The notes: generated from the sequence alone by a model not told the origin. 64,000 bases of DNA from Acidipropionibacterium thoenii DSM 20276 (GCF_000423445.1 NZ_AUHZ01000007.1:104663-168662); one strand, 5' to 3'. Shown: positions 42,189 through 51,869, counted from the stretch's first letter. Numbers and translations are program-made.

Positions 42189-42692
42189 TCAGCCCTGCTG
42201 GGCCAGTGCCGCCATCGCCGCGCCGCTGATCCGCTGGGTGGTCCACTCATCCATCGATTCGGCACCGATCGATCGGTAGAAGGCCAGCGAGGGAGCGTTC
42301 CAGTCCAGCACCGTCCATTCCAGACGCCGGTACCCCTGGTCCAGACAGACCGCCGCCAGACTGGAGATCAGCGCCGTGCCGTACCCGCGACCGCGGAACT
42401 CGTCGTGGACGTAGAGATCCTCCAGCCAGATGCCGTTGCGCCCGGTCCAGGTGGAGTAGTTGAGGAAGTACACCGCGATGCCGACGATCCGGCCGTCGAG
42501 GTCGATGACATGGGCGAAGACATTCGGATGCTCCCCGAAGAGGGTCTGCGCCAGATCCTCGACGGTGTTCTCCACGGCATCGGGCTCCCGCTCGTAGACT
42601 GCCAGGGCCTGGATGCAGGCAAGGATTCCGGGTTCGTCACCATGGTGGGCGGCACGCAGCACGGCGCCGGTGGCAAGTGTCTGGGGATTCAC
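42189..42692 (-). CDS. GNAT-family N-acetyltransferase
   Basis: A 167-residue GNAT: the acetyl-CoA loop is DEFRGRGYGTALISSLA (RGRGYGT), preceded by IWLEDLYVHDEF and followed by RRLEWTVLDWNAPSLAFYRSIGA, as in spermidine/diamine acetyltransferase-like members. Substrate not determined. GTG start at 42692 with TAGCCT seven bases upstream. Confidence 0.87.
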   Translation of the reverse strand: MNPQTLATGAVLRAAHHGDEPGILACIQALAVYEREPDAVENTVEDLAQTLFGEHPNVFAHVIDLDGRIVGIAVYFLNYSTWTGRNGIWLEDLYVHDEFRGRGYGTALISSLAAVCLDQGYRRLEWTVLDWNAPSLAFYRSIGAESMDEWTTQRISGAAMAALAQQG

Positions 42693-42699
42693 TCACGAT

Positions 42700-42705
42700 A
42701 GGCTA
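42700..42705 (-). promoter_or_regulatory. -10 box (TAGCCT) of a leaderless start
   Basis: Minus-strand TAGCCT, 7 nt before the GTG at 42692. Confidence 0.5.
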
Positions 42706-42730
42706 CCGAAGCTCTCGCCCGGGTCCTCGG

Positions 42731-44329
42731 TCACCTCCCTGCGACATCCCTGCGTCGATAACCGATGAGTCCCACCGCCAGCAGCCCGGCGCCGATCGCG
42801 GTCTCGACGAGCACCGGCGTCCAGTTCATCGGATCGGTGGGCAGGTGTGGGAGGTGCCCCCAGGGCTGCAGTCGGATCAGCCAGCCGGGAGCGTCGGCCA
42901 GCGGCAGCAGCCAGGTGGTGAGCGCGGTCCAGCCGACCAGAGCCCAGGCGATCCACAGACCGCGGGGCCACAGCCCCAGCAGGGCGGTGGCCAGGCCGAT
43001 CACCAGCAGCATGCCGGGCAGGAAGGCGGCTGCCGCGCCGAGCAGCTGCCAGGGCAGCCGGGCCGAATCGTCGTGGACCGCCTGCCACAGTGGAAGCAGT
43101 ACCCCGGCGATCGGTAGCAGCAGTCCGGTCAGTGCCAGGGCCGGCAGCAGATGGCTGGCCAGCAGTCGGGGCCGGGAGGTGGCGGTCGCCAGCATCGCCT
43201 CGGCGCGGCCCTCGGTCTCCTCGCCGCGCAGCCGGGCGATCATCGATACCCCGGCCAGCGAGATGACGGTGGTCATGATGCCGAGCATCGCGGTCTGGAA
43301 GGCGATCACCAGCTCCGAGGAGCCCGAGCCGAGCTCCTGGAGAAGCTTCGCGACGCTCGGCTGGTTCTGGTAGATCCGGTCGACGGTCAGCGACAGCGAC
43401 CCCATGAACAGGCAGGAGAGGCTGATACCGAGCCCCCAGCCGATGAGGCCGCCGCGGTGCAATCGCAGCGCCAGCCCCCAGGCCCCGGACAGCCCGGGGG
43501 CAGCAGTGGCGGGCCCGGGGCGCTCCCCGATGATGGCGCTGCCGAGATCACGTCGGGACTCCAGGGCGAATGCCAGCCAGGTGAGGATCGCCGTCAGCGC
43601 CAGGGGCAGGGTGAGCACCCACCAGCGCTCCCCGGCGTAGGGCCGGGCATAGGCCGCCCAGTCCATCGGCATCGCCCAGCCCCAGCGGACCAGACCGGGC
43701 TCGCCGGAAGCGTCGATGAGTCCCCTGACCAGGTAGAGCCCGCCGAGGATCCCCATCGTCACGGCCCGCGCGGTACGCGCAGACTCGAAGACCTGCGCGG
43801 CGACGCCGGCCAGAGCGGCGATCATGGTGCCGGTCAGTGCGATCCCCAGCCCCCCGGCGACCGATCCTGCCGCCGGGGTGCCCGCGCCGATCATGCTCGC
43901 CGCGATGACCCCGCCCAGCACCAGGCAGGCCGCCATCGACAGACCGAGGGCGGCGGCCAGTGGGGTGTGGCGATCCACTGCCGCCGAGCGGATCAGCTCA
44001 AGACGGCCGTCCTCCTCCTCGGCGCGGGTGGCCCGCACCACACCCAGCCCCGCCATGATCCCGGTTGCGGCAGCGGTGAAGCCGCCGACCCGCCAGAAGG
44101 TGAACCCGCCCGCCGTGCTGAGGTCGAAGGGCAGGCCCAGGATGGCCTTCATGGTCGGATTGGCGGCCAGCCCGGCCAGCATCGCGGCGCCGGCCTGCCC
44201 GGCCGGCACGAGGTCGTGGTACTTGAGCGCGGTCAGTGGCAGGAAGGACGCCAGCACGAGGATCCACACCAGGTAGAAGATCCGGTGGCGCCGCAGGTAG
44301 AGACGGCCCACAGTGGTCAACCCGGTCAT
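42731..44329 (-). CDS. ABC exporter permease (12-helix, duplicated)
   Basis: A 532-residue membrane protein with about 12 helices in two similar halves, each beginning with a hydrophobic helix after a basic stretch ([19 protein letters not shown] and [19 protein letters not shown]). Both halves contain an [20 protein letters not shown] segment seen in antibiotic-exporter permeases such as TipA/Rv1217c-like proteins. The ATG overlaps the ATPase stop (ATGA). It is the last gene of a tetR-ATPase-permease operon, so it probably exports a toxic compound. Confidence 0.85.
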   Translation of the reverse strand: MTGLTTVGRLYLRRHRIFYLVWILVLASFLPLTALKYHDLVPAGQAGAAMLAGLAANPTMKAILGLPFDLSTAGGFTFWRVGGFTAAATGIMAGLGVVRATRAEEEDGRLELIRSAAVDRHTPLAAALGLSMAACLVLGGVIAASMIGAGTPAAGSVAGGLGIALTGTMIAALAGVAAQVFESARTARAVTMGILGGLYLVRGLIDASGEPGLVRWGWAMPMDWAAYARPYAGERWWVLTLPLALTAILTWLAFALESRRDLGSAIIGERPGPATAAPGLSGAWGLALRLHRGGLIGWGLGISLSCLFMGSLSLTVDRIYQNQPSVAKLLQELGSGSSELVIAFQTAMLGIMTTVISLAGVSMIARLRGEETEGRAEAMLATATSRPRLLASHLLPALALTGLLLPIAGVLLPLWQAVHDDSARLPWQLLGAAAAFLPGMLLVIGLATALLGLWPRGLWIAWALVGWTALTTWLLPLADAPGWLIRLQPWGHLPHLPTDPMNWTPVLVETAIGAGLLAVGLIGYRRRDVAGR

Positions 44330-45285
44330 CCCTCGGCCCCCCTGGAGGGTTCCTCGGCATGCCTGGGCGCCGGAGGTGCCGCCGGGGTCTCGCTGCCGTA
44401 GTGGCTGAGGAAGAGCTCCTCCAGATTTGGCGGGGTGGCGGTGACACCGCGGGCGCCGGCCTCGCCGAGGACTCCCAGGACCGCCGGGATGGCCTCGTCG
44501 TCGACCTCGAGGTGCACCGAGTTGCCGTCGATGCGGGGGTCGTGGGTACCCCGCAGGCCGGTGAGGCGGGTGGGATCGTCGAGGGTGGCGGAGACACTGG
44601 TGCGGTGAAGGTGGCGCAGCTGGTCCAGGGTGCCCGACTCCACGATCCGCCCGGCCCGGATGATGCTCACGTGGTCGCACAGCTCCTCGACCTCGGAGAG
44701 GATGTGGCTGGACAGCAGCACGGTGCGCCCGGCCTCATGCTGCTCGCCGATCACCTCGGTGAACTGGCGTTCCATCAGTGGGTCGAGGCCCGATGTGGGC
44801 TCGTCGAGCAACAGCAGTTCGACGTCGGAGGCCAGCGCACTGACCAGGGCGACCTTCTGCCGGTTTCCCTTGGAGTAGGCACGGCATCGCTTGCGCGGAT
44901 CGAGGTCGAAACGGTCGATGAGGGAGTCGCGGCGCCTGACGTCCAGGCCGCCGCGGGCCCGGCCGAGCAGATCGATGACCTCCCCGCCGGTGAGGTTGGG
45001 CCACAGACTGACATCGCCGGGGACGTAGGCGAGACGCCGGTGCAGCTCGGCCGCGTGGCGCCAGGGATCACCGCCGAACAGTCGTGCGGTGCCGGAATCG
45101 GCGCGCACGGTGCCGAGCAGCACCCGGATGGTGGTGGACTTCCCGGCTCCGTTGGGGCCGAGGAAGCCATGGATCTGGCCCGGTTGCACCGTCAGGTCCA
45201 GATCGTCGAGGGCGAGTGTGCGGCCGAAGGTCTTGCGGATGCCGGTGAGATGGATCACCGGCTGGGATGCTCCGGTGGTGGTCAT
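44326..45285 (-). CDS. ABC exporter ATP-binding protein
   Basis: A 319-residue DrrA-type ATPase: Walker [12 protein letters not shown]-loop region [11 protein letters not shown], signature [10 protein letters not shown], Walker [13 protein letters not shown] and switch His in [11 protein letters not shown], plus a C-terminal extension common in drug-exporter ATPases. The signature motif has NRQ instead of GQ after SKG, typical for this group. TGATG overlap with tetR and ATGA overlap with the permease indicate tight coupling. Confidence 0.92.
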   Translation of the reverse strand: MTTTGASQPVIHLTGIRKTFGRTLALDDLDLTVQPGQIHGFLGPNGAGKSTTIRVLLGTVRADSGTARLFGGDPWRHAAELHRRLAYVPGDVSLWPNLTGGEVIDLLGRARGGLDVRRRDSLIDRFDLDPRKRCRAYSKGNRQKVALVSALASDVELLLLDEPTSGLDPLMERQFTEVIGEQHEAGRTVLLSSHILSEVEELCDHVSIIRAGRIVESGTLDQLRHLHRTSVSATLDDPTRLTGLRGTHDPRIDGNSVHLEVDDEAIPAVLGVLGEAGARGVTATPPNLEELFLSHYGSETPAAPPAPRHAEEPSRGAEG

Positions 45286-45965
45286 CAGGACTCCTTGGTC
45301 GGGTCGGGCTCTGCTGGGTCATTGGGGTGGGGGCCGGCCGCAGTGGGCTGGGAGGACGTCTCGGCCATCGGGTTCGCGACGAACAGTCCGTTGGTGAACA
45401 GGTCGAAGGAGGCCGTGGCGTACCGTTCGACCACCTCGCCGCCCAGCAGGTCGGTGCCCCCGAGCTGGCGGGCGATGTCGCCGGCATGGGCCAGGGTGCC
45501 GGCGGAGTGGGCGACCAGGATCGCCGAGGTGGCGGTGAGATCGGCGACCGGCCGGATCGTGCCGGCCTCGACACCGGCCTCCAGTACTTCCTCGGTGGCG
45601 TGGGTCATCACATCGAAGAGTCGCTGGGCGGCCTGTCCGCCGCCCCGCATCCGTTGCATGAGGTAGTCCATCACGAGCCGGATCTGCGGATCATCGGTGA
45701 TGACCTGCATCGGGTTGATCCTGGGCCGGTCATCGGTGAGGAAGTCCTTCTCGGCCAGGGTCTGGCCGATGAGCCATTCGTCACAGGCCTCCAGAAGACC
45801 CTCCTTGGACCCGAAGTGGTAGCTGACAAGGCCTATCGGAACCCCGGCCCGGGCCGCGATGACTCGCACCGTGGCACCCTGCGCGCCGAGCTGGCCCACC
45901 GCCGAGATCGCGGCGTCGCGGATCCGTTGTCTGGTACTCCCGGCCTCGGAAGCTGTTATACGCAT
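45285..45965 (-). CDS. TetR-family repressor of the ABC exporter operon
   Basis: A 226-residue TetR protein: [49 protein letters not shown], then a ligand-binding all-helical domain and a Pro/Asp-rich tail. It is the first gene of the operon. A 26-bp perfect palindrome covers its -10 region and start codon, so autorepression that also silences the exporter is very likely, relieved by the exported compound. ATG follows the -10 by seven bases (leaderless). Confidence 0.9.
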   Translation of the reverse strand: MRITASEAGSTRQRIRDAAISAVGQLGAQGATVRVIAARAGVPIGLVSYHFGSKEGLLEACDEWLIGQTLAEKDFLTDDRPRINPMQVITDDPQIRLVMDYLMQRMRGGGQAAQRLFDVMTHATEEVLEAGVEAGTIRPVADLTATSAILVAHSAGTLAHAGDIARQLGGTDLLGGEVVERYATASFDLFTNGLFVANPMAETSSQPTAAGPHPNDPAEPDPTKES

Positions 45966-45985
45966 GTTCAATATTGAACATGCGT
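45960..45985. promoter_or_regulatory. 26-bp perfect palindrome: TetR operator
   Basis: ACGCATGTTCAAT and its exact complement meet at the centre with no spacer. The site spans the tetR start codon and -10 hexamer, the expected position for autorepression. Confidence 0.85.
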
Positions 45986-46001
45986 TCAAAGCAGCTGTCA
46001 A
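45973..46001 (-). promoter_or_regulatory. tetR promoter: TTGACA-17-TTCAAT
   Basis: On the minus strand a perfect -35 TTGACA (46001-45996) is followed by a 17-base spacer and -10 TTCAAT (45978-45973), 7 nt before the ATG. The -35 overlaps the stop codon of the upstream DUF1697 gene. Confidence 0.8.
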
Positions 46002-46561
46002 GAGGTGAGTTCCAGCAGGGTGGTGACGGTGCTCCAGTTGCGCACCGTGACGACGGCCTGCGCGCCGAGGATCCGGGGTCTGAGCACCGCGGAGGCCAGC
46101 CTTGAGCGGCCGATGCCGTCGGGCAGCCACAGGTAGACCATCCGATCGCCGAGCTCGAAGCCTTCCGGGGCGAAGGCAGAGGCCTCGATCTGCTCGAGGC
46201 GGGACGGGTCGGCAGCGTCTGCGAGGAAGGCGGCGTGCAGCTGCCTGCCGCTGTCGGGCCCGGCCGGGAAGGGGCACCTCGCCACCACCTCGGCCAGGTA
46301 GTGGTGGCTCCTGACGATGACCTCGATCCGCTGCCCGAATGTCTTCTCGAGTCCCGATGACACCTGCTGGGCGACCACCTCCTCCTGGTCGTCGCTGATG
46401 AGCACCGCCTGGCCGCTGTGCAGATAGGTCCTCACATCGCGGTAGCCGAGGTCTGTCAGCAGGTCGCGCAGCGCGGCCATCGGCACCTTGCGGTGCCCAC
46501 CGACATTGATCCCGCGCAGCAGCACGGCGTAATGGGTGCCCGGCGTCGATGACTCGGCCAT
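45998..46561 (-). CDS. DUF1697 family protein
   Basis: A 187-residue protein with YAVLLRGINVGGHRKVPMAAL, the LRGINVGG hallmark of DUF1697, then DVRTYLHSGQAVL and a C-terminal RNWSTVTTLLEL. Function unknown; family members are small cytoplasmic proteins. Start at the ATG after GAGGGGAG. It follows the epimerase-like gene by 17 nt and is probably co-transcribed with it. Confidence 0.85.
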   Translation of the reverse strand: MAESSTPGTHYAVLLRGINVGGHRKVPMAALRDLLTDLGYRDVRTYLHSGQAVLISDDQEEVVAQQVSSGLEKTFGQRIEVIVRSHHYLAEVVARCPFPAGPDSGRQLHAAFLADAADPSRLEQIEASAFAPEGFELGDRMVYLWLPDGIGRSRLASAVLRPRILGAQAVVTVRNWSTVTTLLELTS

Positions 46562-46578
46562 GGTGGCTCCCCTCCCCC

Positions 46579-47562
46579 TCAGTTGCTCAGGGACTGCTCG
46601 AGGCGGCCCCGGTCGCTGAGCCATTCGAGGGCCTCATGAATGGCGTCCTGGGGCCGGTAGCGGGGCCGATACCCCAGCAGTCTGCGGGCCTTGTCGATGG
46701 CCGCGAGGTGACTGCGGCAGAGGTGACGCCGGCTGAGTTCGGCATGCTCGGCGCTGGTGCCCTCCCGGAACCGGTCCCAGCCGACCGTCTCGAGCCTCGC
46801 CGACCGGCCGAACCAGCCGGCGGCCAGGGTTGCGTATCCACGTACCGTGAGGGCCGAGGTCGAGACGATGTTGAAGTCCTGACCGGCGGCATCCGCGCGG
46901 TGCGAGAGGGTCCTCTCGAAGGCCTGTGCGACGTCGTCGGCATGGACGTGGCTCAGCAGCTGGGCGCCACCATCGGGAACCTCCAGAGGCTGGCCGGACG
47001 CCAGTCGGCGCCAGACCGTCGGGTCCAGGTTGCCCAGTGGTCCGATCGGACACCATCCCTGCCCGGTGACATGGCCAGGATGCAGGGTCGTGGTCATCAG
47101 TCCCCCGTCGGCGGTCTCGGCGGCCAGCATCCGGGAGATCTGGTCCTTCCGGACTCCGTACTCGTCGAGGGGTGGGCCTGCGCAGCCGTCTCCACCCTCG
47201 GAGTCCTCCCGGATCGGCAGGGTGAGGCTGGCCCCGTAGCGCCACAGCGAACCGCAGTGCACCAGATGGGCTGTTCTGCCCCGCAGAGCCTCCACCAGGG
47301 CTCTGGCCGAGCTCGGCGTGTAGCAGATGAGATCGATGACGACCTCGGGATCCTGGGCCAGGACCGTCCTGCCGAAGGTTCCCGCGGCGTCCTCGGCCGC
47401 CCTGTCGGCGCGGACCTCGGTGACCTGGGACCACTCCGGACCGTCGGTGTACCGGCGGCCGGTTCCCCGGCTGATGGTGGTCACCTCGTGGTCGGAGCGA
47501 ACCAGCCTGGGCACCAGGAAGGATCCGATGTGGCCGCCGCCGCCGATGACAAGAGTTCTCAC
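46579..47562 (-). CDS. NAD-dependent epimerase/dehydratase family protein
   Basis: A 327-residue Rossmann-fold SDR: TLVIGGGGHIGSFLVPRL for the dinucleotide, ISRGTGRRY, and a substrate region with LHPGHVTGQGWCPIG. The usual YxxxK catalytic pair is represented by EYGVRKDQ. Resembles isoflavone-reductase/atypical epimerases; substrate unknown. Upstream of DUF1697 in the same orientation. Confidence 0.82.
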   Translation of the reverse strand: MRTLVIGGGGHIGSFLVPRLVRSDHEVTTISRGTGRRYTDGPEWSQVTEVRADRAAEDAAGTFGRTVLAQDPEVVIDLICYTPSSARALVEALRGRTAHLVHCGSLWRYGASLTLPIREDSEGGDGCAGPPLDEYGVRKDQISRMLAAETADGGLMTTTLHPGHVTGQGWCPIGPLGNLDPTVWRRLASGQPLEVPDGGAQLLSHVHADDVAQAFERTLSHRADAAGQDFNIVSTSALTVRGYATLAAGWFGRSARLETVGWDRFREGTSAEHAELSRRHLCRSHLAAIDKARRLLGYRPRYRPQDAIHEALEWLSDRGRLEQSLSN

Positions 47563-47709
47563 CGGTTCACCCTCTCAGATCCGGCGGGTCACGCCGGCGG
47601 ACAGGACCTGGCGGTTCGTCCCAGGGGGCGGGGTCGAGGGGGTTCGGATTCGGAGGGAGGTACCGGGAGATGACCCCGGTTGCTGGTGGCTGTTGCTGGA
47701 GGGGCCGGC

Positions 47710-48273
47710 TCAGGCCGTCGGCTCCATCGCGGCGCGGAACTGTCGGTCGATCTCCAGGAGGCGGCCCCGCACCGGCTCCAGGGTGGTGGCAGGGTCGATG
47801 AGCTGCCACTGCTGGTTGACGTCGGAACGGCCGATGTGGGCCTCGATATGGGTCTCCAGGAGGTTCATCCTCAAGGAGGTGAGCACTCGGGTGAACGGTT
47901 CGACACTCGCGCTGCCGTTGTGCCCCCCATAGGTGAGGAAGGTGGCGGGCCGTCCGTTCCACTCGGTGAAGAGGAAGTCCAGGGCATTCTTGAGGACGCC
48001 CGGGTAACCCCAGTTGTACTGCGGGTAGACGAACAGGAATCCGTCGAAGGCCGAGATGGTCTGGCTCCAGCGCCGGGTGTGGGGGTGCTCGTAGTGCCCC
48101 AGCGCCGCCATCAGGGGCTCATCCAGGAAGGGCAGGTCGACCTCGGCCAGGTCGACCAGTTCATAGCTCAGCGGGCTGGGCTCCAGGATCCGATGTGCCC
48201 AGCCGGCGATGGCGGGGCAGATCCGGGAGGGGCGGGTGCTGCCGACGATGATGGCGATGCGCTGGTCGGTCAT
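47710..48273 (-). CDS. NADPH-dependent FMN reductase family protein
   Basis: A 187-residue flavodoxin-like reductase: IAIIVGSTRPSRICPAIAGW (FMN phosphate loop), FVYPQYNWGYPGVLKNALDFL and TFLTYGGHNG. Members reduce FMN, quinones or azo compounds, often under MarR control as a response to electrophiles or phenolics. Start ATG 48273 after AAGGAG. Divergent from a marR gene with a 36-nt operator between them. Confidence 0.88.
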   Translation of the reverse strand: MTDQRIAIIVGSTRPSRICPAIAGWAHRILEPSPLSYELVDLAEVDLPFLDEPLMAALGHYEHPHTRRWSQTISAFDGFLFVYPQYNWGYPGVLKNALDFLFTEWNGRPATFLTYGGHNGSASVEPFTRVLTSLRMNLLETHIEAHIGRSDVNQQWQLIDPATTLEPVRGRLLEIDRQFRAAMEPTA

Positions 48274-48317
48274 GGCGACTCCTTGTCGACGGCCACCCTT
48301 CTCGGGTGAACTATTGG

Positions 48318-48353
48318 TACGTGCCACGAACTATTATTAGTTCGTGGCACGTA
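48318..48353. promoter_or_regulatory. MarR operator: 16-bp perfect inverted repeat, 4-nt spacer
   Basis: TACGTGCCACGAACTA (48318-48333) and its exact complement (48338-48353) are separated by TTAT. The site lies between the divergent FMN-reductase and marR genes. A further direct half-copy GAACTATT starts at 48309. Confidence 0.85.
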
Positions 48354-48362
48354 CATCATCAA
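48334..48362 (-). promoter_or_regulatory. Promoter of the FMN-reductase gene: TTGATG-17-TAATAA
   Basis: Minus-strand -35 TTGATG (48362-48357), a 17-base spacer, and -10 TAATAA (48339-48334) located in the spacer of the MarR operator, so a bound repressor would block it. Confidence 0.65.
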
Positions 48363-48363
48363 C

Positions 48364-48369
48364 TAGGAT
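48364..48369 (+). promoter_or_regulatory. -10 box (TAGGAT) of leaderless marR
   Basis: TAGGAT ends 6 nt before the ATG at 48376. The matching -35 position (TTCGTG, 48341-48346) lies inside the right arm of the operator. Confidence 0.6.
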
Positions 48370-48375
48370 GTCGGC

Positions 48376-48912
48376 ATGACGTCACGAGGCCCAGCGCCGG
48401 ACCGCCGGCGTGCAGCTGCACCGGGTTCCCCCCACAGCACTGCGGGGGATGTCCTTCGCGACACGACCGAGCAGCTGGATGACTGCCTGATCGACGCCCT
48501 GGTTCAGCTGTCCTTCGTGGTCCAGAAGGTGATCGGTCGGATCGCCGAGGCCCAGGAGATGTCGATCACCCAGGTGAGGTTGCTCGCAGTGCTCGAGGAT
48601 CGCCAGATCGGCGTCAAAGAGCTGTCGGGGATCCTGGAACTGGGGAAGTCTGCCACCAGTGGCCTGGTGAGTCGGGCCGAGCGGCGCGGCCTGGTCCGCC
48701 GTCACGAGGTGCCTGAGGATGCCCGAGCCGTCCAGGTGGGGCTCACCCCTGCCGGCCGGGCGATGACCAGGTCGGTGCGCCGGGAGGTGCGTGCCGACCT
48801 CACCGGCCTGGCCGTGGCGCTGGCGCCGGCCGACCGGGACCGACTGCCCGGGCTCGTCCAGCCGCTGGTCGACGAGTACTTTGCCCAGCACCTGGTGAAC
48901 CCCACATCGTGA
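48376..48912 (+). CDS. MarR-family transcriptional regulator
   Basis: A 178-residue MarR protein: a disordered N-tail of about 30 residues, dimer helices, winged helix SITQVRLLAVLEDRQIGVKEL, GKSATSGLVSRAERRGLV and RAVQVGLTPAGR. It most likely represses itself and the divergent FMN-reductase gene through the perfect inverted repeat between them. One Cys near residue 37 (DDCLIDAL) could serve as a redox or electrophile sensor, as in some MarR proteins. Confidence 0.88.
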   Translation: MTSRGPAPDRRRAAAPGSPHSTAGDVLRDTTEQLDDCLIDALVQLSFVVQKVIGRIAEAQEMSITQVRLLAVLEDRQIGVKELSGILELGKSATSGLVSRAERRGLVRRHEVPEDARAVQVGLTPAGRAMTRSVRREVRADLTGLAVALAPADRDRLPGLVQPLVDEYFAQHLVNPTS

Positions 48913-48981
48913 GCTGTCTGATGGCGCTCGGCCTGCCGGTGGACCGGTCGAGATCCTGAGCCCCGATCCGGTCTCACCGCC

Positions 48982-49797
48982 TCAGCCACGAGCCGCCCAG
49001 CTGGCTCCCGGGGTGCGCACCGCGATGGCAGCCAGGATGGTCAACCCGACCACCTCCAGGCCTCCGCCGGCGACCGCGAACCACTCGCCGCCGCCCAGGA
49101 AGACGTTGATGCTGTGACCCACCGGCCAGCCCAGGATGAGCGCACCGGCATACCAGGGCAGCCGACGCGACAGCAGCACCGCGAGGCCGAGCAGGGAGGT
49201 ACCCACCAGATTCCCCAGCACGAAGACAACTCCGGGGATGTAGAACATCGGCCCCGACTGGGCGGATTCCAGGGCCGGGACGGCTCCTGGGGTGTTCTGG
49301 ACGGCGAGGGCCACTGGCAGCGGACTGGCCGTCAACGCGAGGTAGCAGACGTAGCCGGTGATCATCATCACCACTGCGCACAGCGACAGCCGCGGCCGAT
49401 AGGGCCGCAGCACCCGCAGTGCGGTCAGCAGGCCGGGGATCGCCAGCAGTGAGCCGGCCATCACCAGCATGCTGCAGGCGGTGATCTCGGCCGGGAATCT
49501 CCGGTACATCTCCAGCGCCTCGGCGGCTCCCGCGACATCGGACAGGCCATTGGAGGTGGAGATCACGGCGTAGATCGTGTTGCAGGCCATCTGAAGGATG
49601 AAGGCCGACGGCAGCGCGATCGCCCCGAGGACCTGCCGGAGGCGGAGGGTCGGATCGGAGCCTTCTCGCGGGTGGGCCGCGATGGCCTGGGCGGTGACCA
49701 GGTCCGGCTCTCTGAGGGGTTCGGGGGGCGCCGGCCGTTGCGGCACCGGCTGTGCGACCGGCGAGGTCCGGGCGGGGGGACGAATGGTCCGGGTCAT
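48982..49797 (-). CDS. Multi-spanning membrane protein of unknown function
   Basis: A 271-residue protein with a Pro/Arg-rich cytoplasmic N-tail of about 55 residues and six or seven membrane helices (LGAIALPSAFILQMACNTIY onward, ending AVAGGGLEVVGLTILAAIAV). I recognise no family motif; it superficially resembles DUF998/DUF4386-type proteins. CAGGAG upstream of the ATG. It lies convergent to marR and divergent to the histidine kinase. Confidence 0.72.
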   Translation of the reverse strand: MTRTIRPPARTSPVAQPVPQRPAPPEPLREPDLVTAQAIAAHPREGSDPTLRLRQVLGAIALPSAFILQMACNTIYAVISTSNGLSDVAGAAEALEMYRRFPAEITACSMLVMAGSLLAIPGLLTALRVLRPYRPRLSLCAVVMMITGYVCYLALTASPLPVALAVQNTPGAVPALESAQSGPMFYIPGVVFVLGNLVGTSLLGLAVLLSRRLPWYAGALILGWPVGHSINVFLGGGEWFAVAGGGLEVVGLTILAAIAVRTPGASWAARG

Positions 49798-49925
49798 GAT
49801 CTGCTCCTGTTGCTCGGGGGTGTGGGCACACCTCGACAGTGCCCCGCCGGGACCCGCCCGGACATCGGGGGCAACCCCCGAGAACACCGCGTGCTGGCAC
49901 GGATGCCGGTGCCACCGCCGGCCCT

Positions 49926-49931
49926 TAGGCT
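49926..49931 (+). promoter_or_regulatory. -10 box (TAGGCT) of a leaderless start
   Basis: TAGGCT ends 6 nt before the ATG at 49938 of the sensor kinase. Confidence 0.5.
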
Positions 49932-49937
49932 GCTGCC

Positions 49938-51869
49938 ATGAGAAGGCCTTCCGGCATGCCTGGGGCTGCCCACCGCGGGCACCGCGTGGTGGTCGGGGTG
50001 TGCTGGATCGGCTCCACCCTCTTCGCCGCCGGTGCCGGGCTGTCACCGATATCGGCATCCTGGACAGTGTTCGTCGCCGCCTGCGCCCTCGGCGCAGTCT
50101 CACTGGGACTGGCGACGCTGGTGCTCCGGCGCGCTCCAGGGACCCCGTTGGCCGGCTGGCTGGCGCTGGCGGGCATGTCCGCGGTGGTCACCTGCACCGT
50201 CGACGGAGCGCGGCTGGGCGCCTTCTCGGGCAGCTGGATGCTGCTCTACCTCCCCTTCGCGATCCTCCTTCTGCTGGTCCCCACCGGTCATCCGGCCGGA
50301 CCGCGTTGGGGACTTGCCGGTGCGGCGATCACCGCGGTCACCGGGGTCTTCATCGCGCTGTGCGCAGCGCAGTGGCGATGGCCCGGCCTGAGCGCGCCGA
50401 CGATGCTGCCGTCGGTCGGCCTGTTGCTGGTGTTCCTGGGGCTACTGGTGGTCTGCGCCGCCGCTCCGGTGGCCCGATATCGTCATGCCGGGCCGGCCCA
50501 GCGACGTCAGCTTCGCTGGGTCTTCCTCTCCGGGGTCTCACTTCCTGTCACCCTGTTGCTGTGCTGGGCGAGCTATCTGGTGCTCGGCAACCCCGACCTG
50601 GTCGGCATCGGGCTGGTGGTGATGTACCTGGCGATCCCGATGGCAACGACGATCGCGGTGGTGCGTCCGGGACTGTTCGACATCGACCGCGCGGCGGTGG
50701 CCACGGTGACGGCCACGCTTCTCAGCCTGGCGGCGCTCATCATCTTGTCGGTGGCCGCGGCCTCGGTCGGGCTGACGATGACCCAGTGGTCCCCGACAGC
50801 TGCGCTGGGCAGTACCGCCGCGCTCGTGGTGGCCGCGGCCTTGGCCTACCGCCCGCTGCGCCGTGCGCTGGACGGGTTGCTCTACCCCGAACGTGGCCGG
50901 GCACTCGGGGAGTTGGCGGAGCTGATGCAGCGGGTGGACGCTGGGGTGTCGCGGCCCGAGGAGGTCGAGCAGGTGCTGCGCCGGGCGATGCGCGATCCGG
51001 ATCTGGTGATCGGCTACCGCAGCCTCACCGACGGTCGGATGCAGACGGCAAATGGTCTCCCGGTGAGCGGCAATGCGATGTCGGTCCGGGTGCTGGTGCG
51101 CGGTGAGCAGATCGGGATGATCATCCCCTGCCCCAACAGGACCCACCGGCCCGCACCCGAGATCGTCAGTGCGGCCGCACCGATGATGGACGCCGCGCGA
51201 CTGACATCAGAACTGGCCCGGGCCACCGCCGAGACGGAGGCCTCCCGTCAGAGGATGCTGAGGGCCGGCTACCAGGAGCGGCGCAGGCTGGAGCGCGACC
51301 TCCACGACGGTGCCCAGCAGCGCCTGGTGGCGCTCGGAATGAGGCTTCGGGTGCTCCAGCGGACGGCCGGCACCGATGCCGGGGTCTGCGAGTCCCTGGA
51401 CACTGCGGTGGCAGAGCTGGGCACCGCCGTCGCTGAACTGCGTCAGCTCGCCCACGGGGTGCGGCCCTCGGCACTGGACGACGGACTGGCCTTCGCCCTC
51501 TCGGACCTGGCTCGGCAGGCCCCTGGGATCATCGAGCTGGACGTCCACGCCGCCGAACTGCCGGACGCCGTCGCCACCACCGCCTACTACGTCGTCAGTG
51601 AGGCGGTCACCAATGCTCTCCGCCACGCCGGGGCCTCCCGGATTGTCGTCGCGGTGCATCACGAGACCCACAGTGACAGGGCCCGCACTCATCCCCACCA
51701 GCTGCGGGTACGGGTCACCGACGACGGCTGCGGGGGTGCCGGGATCCGGGGAACCGGTGGCCTGACCGGCCTTCACGACCGGGTCGGGGCGCTGGGCGGG
51801 TCGCTCTCGGTGGCCTCGCCGACAGGTGCCGGGACCCTGGTGGAGGCGGTGCTGCCATGCGGATCGTGA
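49938..51869 (+). CDS. NarL/DesK-type sensor histidine kinase
   Basis: A 643-residue kinase. About eight N-terminal membrane helices (residues about 15-315) form the sensor, followed by a GAF-like linker, a HisKA_3 dimerisation domain with RDLHDGAQQRLVALGMRLR (His456) and an HATPase_c domain with EAVTNALRHAGAS and DDGCGGAGIRGTGGLTGL. No large extracytoplasmic domain, so it likely senses something in or at the membrane. It overlaps the response-regulator gene by 13 nt. The pair converges on the double-adaptor ABC operon, a possible target. Confidence 0.9.
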   Translation: MRRPSGMPGAAHRGHRVVVGVCWIGSTLFAAGAGLSPISASWTVFVAACALGAVSLGLATLVLRRAPGTPLAGWLALAGMSAVVTCTVDGARLGAFSGSWMLLYLPFAILLLLVPTGHPAGPRWGLAGAAITAVTGVFIALCAAQWRWPGLSAPTMLPSVGLLLVFLGLLVVCAAAPVARYRHAGPAQRRQLRWVFLSGVSLPVTLLLCWASYLVLGNPDLVGIGLVVMYLAIPMATTIAVVRPGLFDIDRAAVATVTATLLSLAALIILSVAAASVGLTMTQWSPTAALGSTAALVVAAALAYRPLRRALDGLLYPERGRALGELAELMQRVDAGVSRPEEVEQVLRRAMRDPDLVIGYRSLTDGRMQTANGLPVSGNAMSVRVLVRGEQIGMIIPCPNRTHRPAPEIVSAAAPMMDAARLTSELARATAETEASRQRMLRAGYQERRRLERDLHDGAQQRLVALGMRLRVLQRTAGTDAGVCESLDTAVAELGTAVAELRQLAHGVRPSALDDGLAFALSDLARQAPGIIELDVHAAELPDAVATTAYYVVSEAVTNALRHAGASRIVVAVHHETHSDRARTHPHQLRVRVTDDGCGGAGIRGTGGLTGLHDRVGALGGSLSVASPTGAGTLVEAVLPCGS

